Assembly: GCF_004798865.1 (NCBI RefSeq)
Contig: NW_025336087.1
Coordinates: 52,499,146 to 52,563,145, forward strand
Direction: 5' to 3'
Origin: Varanus komodoensis
Taxonomy: Eukaryota; Chordata; Lepidosauria; Squamata; Varanidae
DNA length: 64,000 bases
In this document: positions 37,771 through 48,355 of the stretch, piece after piece
Layout of the letters: every line of letters begins with the position of its first letter
How positions within the stretch are numbered: the stretch's first letter is position 1
Translations under genes and position numbers: made by a program
The notes under the pieces: generated by a model
What the model was told of the DNA's origin: nothing
Database searches by the model: none
Seen by the model: only the letters and a program-made list of their open reading frames with translations

Positions 37771-38589
37771 TCTAATTCTTCTAGAGGACCTCATTCCTGC
37801 AAGCTCCAATCCACTGCTCCATACCTGACACCCAAAGAAGCAGCCGAATCCCTTGAACTGCCTTTAGCTTGGCAGAACTCTAGCCTCATTCTCTCTAGCT
37901 CTTTCAGAGTCTTGTCCAAATCTGATATTCCTTCCAAAGAAAGTCTCCCCCTTATCCTTCCTTCATAGCGAGCACATAATAAGTTCACAGGATTAGTTTA
38001 TGTGCTTTCTTTGGCTTCTTCCATCCTACCAAAAGGACAGCATTTTCTTTTCTATTTCCTCCATGGCCTCCCTGATTAATCCTCAGATTAATCTTGCAGA
38101 TGTTGTGTTAAACTTTGGACTGTATTTAACTTGTCTAATTTTTCATTGAAAAGTATCAGCCATGGGGTGAAAGCAAACAGTTTAAATCTCTCCCCACAAG
38201 TGCAATCCTACTGAATTAAAAAGACAAAAAATAATATTAAATGATTTTAATAATTTTTTATCCTACCTATTTTTTCATTCTGTGATGAAGATGTGTGCTT
38301 TTATCTCACCACTCCTCCAAGCCCATTCCCAATTTACTTTCAATGTTTTCTTTCTTGTTTCCTTGAAGCTTTCAGACTCATCCATTACCCCCTATCTGTT
38401 TTTTCTGGCTTGGTTTTTCCTCCAGACTTCAGTAAAGCTGCGATGCTATGTATGTTTAGGCAGAAGAAAAGTCCTGTGACTCCCAGCATACCCTTGCAAG
38501 CCAAGCTAGTAGTTGCTGTTTTTCTGTCTTGACCCTTGTTTTACATCTCTCTGTCTCTCTTGGTTTAGTTTCTCTCCAGTCTGTACCAA

Positions 38590-38822
38590 GAGAGACAGTG
38601 TGGTATAGTGGTTAAGAGCATGGGACTGGGACTCAGGTGATCTGGGTTCTAGTCCCTGCTTGGCCATGGAACCAACTGGGTGACTTTAGGCCAGTCACAG
38701 ACTCTCAGCCCAACCTACCTCACAGGGTTGTTGTTGTGGGGATAAGATGGAGGAGGAGAATGATGTAAGCTGCCTTGAGCCCTTTGTAGGAAAAAGGCAG
38801 GATATAAATCGGAAAAAAAAAA
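38590..38822 (+). mobile_element. tRNA-headed SINE (Sauria/Squam type), full length
   Basis: Head GTGTGGTATAGTGGTTAAGA contains a pol III A box and GGGTTCTAGTCCCTG a B box, followed by CTCACAGGGTTGTTGTTGTG and a GGCAGGATATAAAT end with an A-run. Such squamate SINEs are mobilised by LINE machinery. A second copy, same orientation, is at 54486-54691. Confidence 0.85.
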
Positions 38823-39414
38823 GATTTGCCACCTGACCCGCTTCTCATCTACTTCCAGACATTTATTGTTCATCCGCAGAAAGATGGTTATTCTGCTTAC
38901 CCCCCAGTCTACATCCTGATTCACATTTCCGTTTGATGCAGGGCAAGATTTTCTCCTTCACATTTTTGGTCTCTATGCAGCCATTGCCCAAACCCCTCTC
39001 CCTTCCTAGATTCTATCCTTATTTTATTCTCTTTTCTCCAGAATGTGATTTTGAAGTTATGCTACTGGGCCACAAGAGGAAAGTAGATGTTGGAGAACAG
39101 GATTGGCCCAATAGATAAGCATAACCTCAGCGTTACAAACAAAACAGGAACTGAGATTATTTAGCATGAATGCGCTCATAATCTGGATATTCTGCATGTA
39201 TGTGTGTCCCAGTCATTCGCCAAGTCCCTCTCCAGAATACTCTCCCCTTTTGTTCCCCTTTAACATGCTTTATAGTGGACATTGCCCATGGTATGGATTA
39301 GGGTTGCATAGCTGTGATATACCTGCCCTTCCTGCATATACCTGCCCTTTAAATGCATATTTAGTGAGGGGAAAATTCAGTTGGTTCTAAGACACAGATC
39401 ATTCATATTATCCC

Positions 39415-39485
39415 ACTGTATTTTCATGCTGCCTTTTTTCCCTCTCGTGAGGATCCCAAGGCAGTTTATATCGCGATTCCATTAC
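39415..39485 (-). repeat. Antisense L2/SINE-type 3' tail
   Basis: CATGCTGCCTTTTTTCCCTC then GATCCCAAGGCAGTTTATAT, the reverse complement of the usual tail. Confidence 0.45.
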
Positions 39486-39564
39486 TGATCTGGCATTTGT
39501 TTGAGGCCACACACTTGCATAGTTGTGTCTACAGGAGTCAGAGCAGCACCAGTAGCAGTTAAGA

Positions 39565-39690
39565 ATATAAAAGCGAGAACCTAAGAAGAACTGAGGTCTC
39601 TCCAGTCCAGCATCCTAGTCCCCGATCAGCCAACCAGATACCAATGAGACATCCATGCAAGGACAGAAGCACAGTAGTTCCCTCCTGCAT
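39565..39690 (-). repeat. CR1 3' UTR fragment, antisense
   Basis: CCTAAGAAGAACTGAGG, CCAGTCCAGCATCCTAGTCC and CAGCCAACCAGATACCAATG follow the order of reverse-complemented CR1 3' ends. Confidence 0.65.
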
Positions 39691-39954
39691 ATCTTTCCAG
39701 CAGCTGATGTAGAAAGGCAGTTTTGCATATTGTGCTTCCTACTGAGAGCTTTGTATTGCACTTCCTTTATATGAGTCTTGATTGATAGATGTTGGTACTG
39801 GGCCCACTTATTCCAAAATGCAGCATGTAGGTTATCAGTACAATGGCTCCCCGTTTTTAAATTAAAAAATAATAAGCTTGCTGTTATTTGAGCATGAAAG
39901 CCTTGTGAACTGTTATGTGCTGCAATTTTAGGATGGTGCAACTACATTTCCCCA

Positions 39955-40330
39955 TGTCATCAGTACCAGCATGCACCACAAGCACTGACTTCCCCACAAC
40001 ATTTACAAGACTGTCTAGGTAATGCGTGATATCCACAACCTTCCCACAATTTAGGTAGGCAATTTACCAGGCAGACTACCTCCCCATTGCAAAGCTGGCT
40101 ATGCATGTGTCTAATGATCAAATCCCCCCACTACCAGAAGCTCCCAGAGACACACCCTTGCTGTGAGAGTTCAAATGCTCACCTTCCGAGGAAACCTTGG
40201 TTGGGACCCTGCCCTTTGCTCTCTGAAGGTCTCTGAAGGTCTCATCAGCCAACCTGGTTCTCTTTGCCTCACCTGGTCAGCCACCTTGGCTTCAAGGGAA
40301 CACTTTGTTTCTTGAGAACCAGGAGCTCAT
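39955..40330 (-). mobile_element. CR1-type ORF1 esterase fragment, antisense
   Basis: Minus-strand reading gives a damaged 'LVVG-DSIIRHMHSQLCNG' start (nucleophile block of an SGNH/GDSL-type esterase) and, further on, DITHYLDSLVNVVGKSVLVV followed by HAGTDDMGK, equivalent to the family VVHVGTND block. CR1/L3 LINEs carry such an esterase domain in ORF1. Together with the antisense CR1 3' end at 39565-39690 it may mark one element with its middle lost, or two insertions. Confidence 0.7.
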
Positions 40331-40696
40331 TAGTCGGCAGATTGTCATTGTTTTAAATGTGGCACTCATGTTTAGTAAAAGCGTTCACCCCAGTTCCTGA
40401 TCAGAAATCAATACACCTCAAAGATCTCACAATAAAAATGACCAAAACATAGATGTTGGATCACATTTGTAGTGATCTCTTCCAGTCCTGGACCATTTTT
40501 AGTTGATGCTAATGAAATACCTCAGAGGCTTGAGAAAGCTAAAACTAAACTGGTGAAATTAATGACCATGTTATGATCTTTGCACTTGTATCCCATGCTA
40601 TACAATTTGAAGCGGTATTAATTTATTGTGATCACTTACAAATTTTACACATCTTAACTGATTCTGTAAGTCTCAAGACTGTTGAGTACTGTCAAG

Positions 40697-40850
40697 ATGA
40701 CAATATTTTGGCAAGGAAAAAAAGATTCCCAGTTTGCTTCAGCCCAGTAAATTTGGAGTCATCATTCATTAGTGCTCAAGGAGGAAAACCATCTGCTTGG
40801 CCTCTAAGGGAGCTTAATACTAATTATGAGTTCTTAACACCTTGACTAAG
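40697..40850 (+). CDS. Candidate exon with stop codon, unidentified gene
   Basis: The open frame reads DNILARKKR, then FPVCFSPVNLESSFISAQGG, and ends ELNTNYEFLTP with a TGA at 40843-40845; a donor CTAAG|GTAAAT follows at 40851. The acceptor I chose (GTACTGTCAAG, 40696) is weak but is the one whose phase (1) joins the exon at 33873-33981. A better-looking acceptor at 40670 gives a different phase. The following 89-base intron would end at TTTTTATTGCAG. I do not recognise the product. Confidence 0.28.
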
Positions 40851-40939
40851 GTAAATTGAATTGAGACACGTGCATGGCTGAGGAGCATGGGGATGGGGAA
40901 TGAATTTTTGTATCTCTGATATCTGCCTTTTTATTGCAG

Positions 40940-41230
40940 GTCTGTGACCTTCACGCAGCAATTCATCAGCTGTCCATTGCTATTGATGGACTGTTGCTTC
41001 AGGACTAAAGCTATCAGCAGAGGAATAAGTGATGTGTTTGGTGTCCTGGTGAACTAAAAGAATGTTGGAATGGCTGCTTCAAGGTTTAGACAGTAGGACT
41101 TAGATGTTTCTTTCTGAATTAAGAGGAATTGTTGTTTGTAGTGTTCTTGTATTAATCGACTGTTTATGTATTTAGTATCTGTGTGGCTTTAGGTACAACT
41201 GTGACTTAATAAAAGAAAGTGTGTTTAATT
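40940..41230 (+). other. Candidate terminal exon (mostly 3' UTR)
   Basis: Starts after a strong acceptor (CTGCCTTTTTATTGCAG) and runs to a canonical AATAAA followed by a GT-rich stretch. If joined to the exon above, it is entirely 3' UTR. In its own frame it could encode VCDLHAAIHQLSIAIDGLLL plus two residues before a TAA, but that frame is not supported by the exon before it. Confidence 0.35.
41208..41213 (+). promoter_or_regulatory. Candidate poly(A) signal AATAAA
   Basis: Canonical hexamer with AAGTGTGTTTAA downstream, at the end of the candidate terminal exon. Chance hexamers are common in AT-rich DNA. Confidence 0.35.
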
Positions 41231-41389
41231 TAAATTCTTAAAAGTTTTGTTCCAGCTTGAACCTGTAAGATCCTCACACGCCAAAGTTACAAAACTAGGA
41301 AAATCACTCAGCAGCTTCAACACCAAGTTTGGACCCTCCTCCTCGCAATGGAAAAGCTCTTTTTTCCAATCAGCTGCAGAGCCATCCAG

Positions 41390-41440
41390 AGACAACAGTG
41401 ATGGATGGCCTACAAATGCCATAAATAAATAAATAACATG
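41390..41440 (+). repeat. L2-type tail with AAATAAATAAAT
   Basis: GATGGATGGCCTACAAATGC then CATAAATAAATAAATAAC resembles the 'gggcggcatacaaat..aataaataaat' end of L2-like LINEs. Confidence 0.5.
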
Positions 41441-41884
41441 GGAGATATATTAATTTTCCCTTCTGGGGCGCTGAGGGGCAAGGTCTGGGAAGAAGCAGAC
41501 AGTCCGTAGGTTTCCTACATCTAATCTATAGCATGTAAAAGAAGCCACCTGCCTATTTTAGCAATCAGGGCAAGTTGACAGCGTTGATGAAACCTTTCTG
41601 TTTCACTATAATACCATATTCCATGCCCTGTTTTAGAATTCTTTCAGCATTCACCACATCACTTAGCTATTACATGAAGCCTTGCCCTTGGGTGTTGCAG
41701 CCAGGTTTTCTTTCAAAGAACTTTCTTTTGCAGGCCATTTGGCAATACCAGGCTCTGTCTTGCATAATTTCCTTTGATTTGGACTGTGGCCACATCCCTA
41801 GCCAATAAATAGGTTGTGGTGCTTTGGTAAGCTCCAGAAAGGAATTAGTTAGCCAGCACAATGGGGAAGTGGGAAAAACAAGCT

Positions 41885-41924
41885 CCATCTTCTATGGGAT
41901 ATGTAAGGGGCGGCATAGAAATGT

Positions 41925-41992
<68 letters not shown>

Positions 41993-41993
41993 C
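41885..41993 (+). repeat. L2-type tail grown into (AAT)n(AAC)n microsatellite
   Basis: TGGGATATGTAAGGGGCGGC then ATAGAAATG leads straight into about 12 AAT units (41925-41960) and about 11 AAC units (41961-41993). The tail of a LINE seeded the compound microsatellite. Confidence 0.8.
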
Positions 41994-44870
41994 TAGGACT
42001 GGAAAATGAAGTAATGTTCACTTTAAGGCAAGACACTTGAAGCTTTATTTTTGTTTAGGAATGTATTTTCTGTTGAGCAAAAAGAATTTGGAGCAGAAAT
42101 GTTTTGCTTTCTGTCACTAACTTTTTTAAACGATACAAGACTGGTTTTATTGTGATTGAAAAGGATGAATAATACAACAGAACTTTCTGTGATAGTAGAT
42201 TTAAGCTAAATAACTTTTTTGAAGGGGACGCTGAGCTGAGCTTCAGGTTCCTTGAGTCCACTGTCTTCAGAAATGTACTGACTGGGAGACTTCAGAAATG
42301 GAAGTGGAGAACAGGTGGACAGGAGCACAGGAGAGCACACCTGGAAAGAACCAAAAGGTAGCTCTAAGCATTTCTTGTGGGCTTTGCAGGGGAAGCCTGG
42401 GGTGAATAGGGTGGCTGTCCTACTAAGTTTTGCATTTCTGGGCAAGGAACATGATCTGGCAACACAGGGTGCCTGAGGCTTGCCACTCCCGGGGTGCTAA
42501 TTATTCTAGGGATAGCCCTGCTCGGGAGTAATAGGGTACCATGAACTTTGCATAAGAACTTTGAATATGGAAGTAATACAAGGCTTGGGATCTCCTGAAA
42601 AGCAGGTAAGACACTGAGAAATTAATTTGTCCCACCAAGATGGATAAGATGCAAATGTTCAGAGAAGACTCTTCTGATATGTGTTACATCCATGGGAGAA
42701 AAGGAACATGCACCTGCTGACTCACAGAATGAATAAAAGAGCTCCTGTGTGTATGCACATGCATGTGTAGCTTCTGAATTTACAAGGCTGTGTAAAGAAA
42801 ACATTCTCATCAGTTGCATGAATACATCATAAATACAAGTATTTCTTGACAGAAATTTGTTGAGGATCTTAAAAGTGCAGGAGGCTCAGAGTCAAAATTT
42901 ATCAATTTCCACCCAAGAAATGTTTTATTACATGCTGTGAACATCAAGATGGTGCAGTTTCATTTACACAAATGAATGAGGGAAAGACTGTCAGACAACA
43001 ACCAATTTGTGGTTGGCAGAAAGGGAGCAGGGCCAAGGGAAGTGGTGTGACCACAGCGGGACCTCCAGGCAGCCAGATTTGGCCCCCAGGCCTGACATTC
43101 TGCTTCCCTTAATTGGATTTCATACTTAATTTCAATTCATTCCCACATTGCTGTGTCTATTACTGGGGGAGTCTACTATGAAAATGAGAGAGAGCGAGAG
43201 CGAGAGAGCGAGCGAGAGAGAACAGCAACCAGGCACCTGTATGTGTCTGAAGCAACTGTGCTATTTTACAAAAGCATTCCCCAACCTGCTTGTCCACTCC
43301 TTGTCCTTCAAAGGCTTCTCTTGTGGTCCTATTGAAGTGTTTCCCAATTGCTTTAGGCCTGCTTTCCCCCTGCACAAGTGTAGGCATGCTCATTTTTTAC
43401 CCTTATGAAGAAATATAGGCAATAGACAGGCATCCGGCACACAACTATAAGGTAGCCCAAATAATATTTATATTAATTAATATAATGATATTCAGTGCGT
43501 CTGGACTCTGTGATGGGCCATGATCCTGGGATGCTAGTGTGGAGATCTGGGATCCTTCTACCCCTTTCCAGTGGAGATATTGCAGCCCCCATATAATCCT
43601 ATGCCTTCTGTCAAGACTATGCTATAACTGAGCGATAAAAAGAGGCTATTTTATTGTTACCTGGTCTGGATGAGTTGGCAGCAAAAAGCTTGTTCACAAA
43701 GACCATCACTGAGTTCTGTGCTTTCCCCTTCATTTGTGTAAAGAAGAAAAAGCACATAGATTCAGCTGAGTTTGTTTCCAAATAGTCTTTCAGCTGACAG
43801 AGCTGTGGTGTCCAGCATGGTATCAAATAGCAACCCAGAAGTCCATGCAGACTCCAGGCCAACTTTTACTAGCACATGCTTGCAAAACTGTTCAACAAAA
43901 CCAAGTCAATCAGCCACAAGATCTGTCAGCAGTCCACGTGAAAGCATCAGCAAATCCACAGTTCTTCACCACTGAAAACATAAGAGCCTGCTCTCCCCCT
44001 GAGTCCTTGGATTTTGGAGGGCTTTCATTCATGGGATTGCCCGAAGTCAGAGACAACTTGATGGCACATAACAGCAGCTCACACTTGTGGGCTGAGCCCT
44101 CTTGTCTGACATTTGCCCCCACAGTCTTATAGTCATTCTGCCTAGCAGTCTGGATGCATTGCTAGGCTGGGAAAGAAGGGAAAGAAGGTTTTTAGGGGTT
44201 TTCTGGGGGGAGGTGGTTCAAATGGAGCAGGTCTAAATCATACAGTCTGAAATGACCAAGCTCAGGCAGTGACCTAACCTATAAAATATTGGGGAGGGGT
44301 AGTGGATGAAATGGCACTGCTGATTGCAATCACATGGTGGAAGTACAAATAAATGCTAGACTACCGCTAATGCTGTGGCAAACATTATATTTAGATGAGC
44401 TTCTGATGACTCAGCTTGATTACTTTCATGTTCAAGGTAAGAGTTTGGTGACAGTCTTCTAATTTTTTTGTTCAGTTCTATTTTTCCTATAAAGGTCATT
44501 CAAAAAAAATATCATGACTTTGAAAGTCCTGCAACCTCCTACTTGTGTCCTTTGTAAGAATCTTTTGCTCAGAAAAAAATTATACAAATAAGACAAACCA
44601 TACAGTACAGGGGACGTCATGTCACTTCCAGTTTGACTCTGAATAAAATTTCTTCTTCATCCCAGATAGGATGCTAAATTAGATGCTGGTCCCAAGTTGC
44701 ATTCTGTTGTATTTATTTTACAGATCTGAATATTTATTATACATATATATGTATTCAATGTCATTGCATCAGCTTTTGTGTCCCCCAATTCTCTTAAAGC
44801 TGATTTTTAAATATTAATTCATATTGCAATGAATAAATTACTTTACACAAAATAAAGATTTTAAATCAGG
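41994..44870. other. No firm gene; GA-rich simple repeat
   Basis: A GA/GC-interrupted purine repeat lies at 43184-43221. Two stretches have exon-like edges: 42269-42355 (acceptor CTGTCTTCAG, donor AAAAG|GTAGCT, open as KCTDWETSEMEVENRW and on) and an open frame ending at 44440 with donor CAAG|GTAAGA. Neither joins the IL33-like exon at 45057 in phase, so neither is called. Confidence 0.4.
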
Positions 44871-44965
44871 GATGCAACTTGTGGCCCTCCAGGTGATTTG
44901 GCCCACAGGTTCCCTCATCAATCACGCTTGGCCATAGTGGCTATAGCTGATAGATGGTGTAGGTC
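44871..44965. repeat. Short palindromic DNA-transposon relic
   Basis: ATGCAACTTGTGGCCCTCCA then GGTGATTTGGCCCACAGGTT: arm of the 11000-11150 family, right part decayed. Confidence 0.65.
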
Positions 44966-45056
44966 AGATTTGATTTAGACTCTGCTTTCCCAGAACGTGA
45001 CTTGCAATGTCTGTTCAATTGCTCACCTGAGGCTTCTTGCATCTCTTTCCATGTAG

Positions 45057-45138
45057 CTGTGAAGGCAGCCATCTAGTACCTGGATTCAAATGGTCAACAA
45101 ATAAATATTTGTTGCTCGGCAAGTCCAAAGAGGTTAAG
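45057..45138 (+). CDS. IL33: IL33-like cytokine, penultimate exon (candidate)
   Basis: The 82-base exon follows a good acceptor (CATCTCTTTCCATGTAG) and ends at a donor GTTAAG|GTAACA. It enters in phase 2 and leaves in phase 0. It reads CEGSHLVPGFKWSTNKYLLL then GKSKEVK, i.e. two short beta strands around a turn, similar in pattern to the human IL-33 segment TKDFWLHANNKEHSVEL. IL-1-family genes commonly have a phase-0 intron right after this strand pair. It pairs in phase with the exon at 50427. Upstream coding exons (N-terminal nuclear part, first trefoil strands) were not found. By itself the exon is weak; the match in phase, the spacing to the next exon and the position next to BRD10 support it. 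Confidence 0.42.
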
Positions 45139-45284
45139 GTAACAGACACAAAACATATCTATACTTGGGACAGGCCTGGAAACTCAGCAACACAGAAATG
45201 TAAACTGTGTTGCAGGAAATTTGCACATTCTAGTATAAAACAGCATATAATTCAGCATGCATTTGCCCAAATTATGCCTTAACT

Positions 45285-45636
45285 CAAGGGTCTCCAACCT
45301 ATTTGGACCTGTGGGCACATTTAGTAATTTGACAAACTGCTGTAGGGTACCAACCTAAAATACTTAATCAGTGGTTCACCGTTTTGGCATCAAAGATCTT
45401 AAGCTGCATCCTATTGAGCAAAAAGCTTTGTTTTATGGCTGTTGGACTCCTAAACATCCTGTTAATAAGGAATTGTCTAATTTAGCTATTTGCAGGTGGG
45501 ACCATTGTTTTTTTTAACCATATGTTTTGGCAATGTCCTGTAGTTGCAAATCCACGTGTGTATATTTAAAAATGGAAACAAAATGAAAAAGCAAAAGGTT
45601 TGCAGGTGGCCATTGGCATCATGTTGAGGACCCCTT
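45285..45636. mobile_element. DNA-transposon relic with CAAGGGTCTCCAACC ends, interrupted
   Basis: Left end CAAGGGTCTCCAACCTATTT with GGACCTGTGGGCACATTTAG; right end GGCATCATGTTGAGGACCCC, whose complement starts AAGGGGTCCTCAAC, so the ends are inverted repeats. This is a common non-autonomous reptile element type (hAT-like). The middle is occupied by an L1-clade fragment (about 45365-45560). Confidence 0.6.
45365..45560 (+). mobile_element. L1-clade LINE ORF2 fragment, sense
   Basis: TGGACTCCTAAACATCCTGT reads WTPKHP; further on CRWDHCF and NHMFWQCPVV follow, the family's 'C..C....HmfW.CP' zinc-knuckle-like end of L1 ORF2. It lies inside the DNA-transposon relic, so it inserted after that element, or the element's core carries it. 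Confidence 0.65.
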
Positions 45637-46499
45637 CATGAGTGCCATTGGAGGTGACAGCTGGTGCCAAGGCACGCATGGCCTTCAGGCTAGAGTCCCC
45701 TGCCTTCACTGGTAACTGTGTGCCAATGGGTGGTCATGTGCTGATTTGGAGAAATCCTGCCTGCTTCCAGACAGGTGGCTCCAAATGCTACCATTCAAAC
45801 AATATTTTCCAGCTATTGCATCTTTTACTCCTCTATGGGCTTCTTTTTGGGAAGGAAAAACGATGGCATTGGTATTGGGAATCGGACTATAAATGAAAAA
45901 AGACTTGTGCGGCCCTGCTCATAAAATTCCTGAGCAAGGCGGTGCAATTGCATGATAAAAACCTCATCCATAAGCATACCCTCTGTCTGGTCTCTAGCAG
46001 TGGCCAGTTTTGAATCCTGAAGGATTGTGCCACAGCCTAAGTAACTCAGTTAATCACAACACCTTGAAATTCTAAATTCAGATGTGTACCTCAAGCCTCA
46101 TTGTCCATATCTATAGAACTGAAACATCCAGAACAGTTCGATTCAGTTTCAGATGACGTATGATACCATTTATTATTTTTTACCAGTAAAACATGTGGGG
46201 AACATTGACTTGGACTGGGATCCAGAGGCATGGAGAAATTTAACCCTTTAGTCCCTACTGTAGCTCCAATAGACCCCCTCCCTTGTTAGAAAAGCCTGCT
46301 GCTCATACTGATCTTTGCTTGCTGTAACTGCAAAAAGCAACCGTTCACAGACTGTTTTCTGTGGCGCAGATGCTCTGGCAATGGCCAGACTCTGAACTCA
46401 AAGGACTCTGGGCAGCTTGCCCTAGCAACAAGTAAACGTAGAATAGGAACGCCTGAGCTATAGCTGATAGGGACCTGCAGAAACCGCAGGCCTCTCCGC

Positions 46500-46975
46500 A
46501 AACACTAAGATAAAATCACCTAAGTGATGCTACCTGGCTGAAGCTGCCTAGCCTCACCACAAACAGACATCAAGATACAGGCCACTTAGCTCAACCACAG
46601 ATATCAGCAGGGTAAGCTCGCAGTTTGTTCTTGGAACTATAGACTTGTTACCTAGAAAATATCAGCCACAAACTTTCCTTGATATGACCCAGAATAGGCA
46701 CAATTAGAATTAATGTTGGAATCAGCTGTTAGCCTGGAAATACTCTGACATGCACAGTGGTTAACCTGTAGATTACAGGATGGAAGGATCCTGACATGCG
46801 CAGAACGCTGATTGATAACCTGTAAACTATAAGAGACCATGCCCAACCCTTTGCTTTTTGTCAGCTCTGCTTTTGCCTTGATGCTGACCTCTCTTGCATG
46901 CAAAATAAACAATTCAGATCGCATCTGGGTGTTGCTTCCCTTTTTCCCTGGCGATTGAGACCCTCCAGATTAGAT
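46500..46975 (+). mobile_element. Solo-LTR-like fossil (endogenous retrovirus type)
   Basis: A TATA-like box (ACTATAAGAG, about 46827), a short R-like stretch, an AATAAA at 46903-46908 and a pyrimidine-rich U5-like end with GCGATTGAGACCCTCC have the order U3-R-U5. No internal region follows, so it looks like a solo LTR. Both edges are uncertain by 100 bases or more, and class cannot be decided. Old. Confidence 0.45.
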
Positions 46976-47399
46976 TTCTAATCTGTGTTTCCTTTTAAGG
47001 TGGGATGGGGTATACATGGGCCTCACATGGTCCCATCTTTTCATGTGACTCTCCCTCCACTGTTGAACATGCCCCAAGAGCAGCAAAACCCCAGTGATTC
47101 TGCTTTAACCAAGTCTGTGCTTCTTTCAGAGACATCATGTGTAGAGTTCAGGGGTTATGCTATATAACGTGGTGCCTTTGGCAATGGGAAGGGATGGGGG
47201 GGGGGAATCTGATCTCACCCCCCAGTTGCTGCCCATCCCTGTTCTAAGTGGATGCCAGAAACATGATTCAATATATCTGGGTCAGTATATCCAAGGAGAA
47301 ATGAATTCCCAGGCATAACTAATATCTGGCCAACTTATTTTGCAATGTGATCATGACATAGCATAAATATGATGTTTTCCAAATTGTGAAGAAGGTTTA

Positions 47400-47863
47400 G
47401 AGAATCACTCACAATGGTCCTTTTCTTTTCCAAAGGTTTGGATTTTCATATCTTCAGTAGATGTTGGTTATCACCTTTGAGAAAAGACAGACATGCCTTC
47501 ACCAAATACAGATCTAATAGGGCGAAAGCTTGAGGAGGTTGACTCAAGCAGTGTTGGAACTAGTGCTTAGGGTAGACTGGAAAATGACATGTATGATAAT
47601 ATTGTTGGCTCCACTGGCATCTTCTTCAACAGTCAGGAAGATTTTTCCGCCATGGCTGTTTGCCACAATTCCATATGCCAAACCTTCAGTGCTACAAATT
47701 TAGCAGTTCTCCAGCCTTTAGCTATTATTCTGCAAGGTGCCACCAGCACAAACATCATGGATTCCCTAGATGTCACCGTTTTATCTTGCTCACCCTGTGG
47801 AGTTAATAGAACCTCCTCATACCTGTGTGCAGAGACATGCATGGCTGGGGAAGGAGTGTGCAT
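47400..47863 (-). mobile_element. L1-clade LINE ORF2 C-terminus, antisense
   Basis: Minus-strand reading LVAPCRIIAKGWRTAKFVAL then WHMELWQTAMAEKSS fits the L1 end 'aariLIAk.WKs...P....W...lw......ekl'. A tail with polyadenine is not visible. Decayed copy. Confidence 0.6.
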
Positions 47864-48239
47864 GTTTGGATGTACGTCGACAGCACTAGCTTACCTTTCG
47901 GCATGCTAACCCGAGCTTCGGGGTCAGCAAGGTTGCCTGTGCCTGGGAGAGATCCACACTGAAGTCTGGCCCAGTTATGAGGGAGCAGTTTCAGTACTGA
48001 TGCAAAACACATTGATCATCCTTGGGCCACGTGAACATGAATATCACTTAGTTTCCCTTGAGTCAAAAAGGTTTGCTTGCTGGAGCACAGGAGAGTCTAG
48101 ACGGGGGATTTGCATAGGAATTTTAAACAACCCATTAACAGAAAATCTGAGAGAAAGAGAAGGGGAGTGGGGGTAGGGTACTCCAGCCTGCCGTGATCTC
48201 ACATGCAGAACCAGCAGGAGTGGCTTCCCCATTTCCTCT

Positions 48240-48355
48240 GCTCCCTAAAAGCAAGTCAATGCAATCCCTTCCCTGTGCTGCTTTTCACCCATTGATTTAC
48301 TTGTGAGAAAGGCCATTGAAGATAATGTTATTCTCTTCTGAGTAAACATGTCTTT
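48240..48355. repeat. Short interspersed repeat, 14988-15080 type
   Basis: TCAATGCAATCCCTTCCCTG, CCATTGATTTACTTGTGAG and CTTCTGAGTAAACATGTCTT match the motif order. A shorter piece lies at 49735-49800. Confidence 0.5.

Noticed and set aside
42269-42355. Phase-0 open stretch with acceptor and donor
   Set aside because: It does not meet the phase-2 entry of the exon at 45057 and resembles no known IL-33 segment; kept only as a note.
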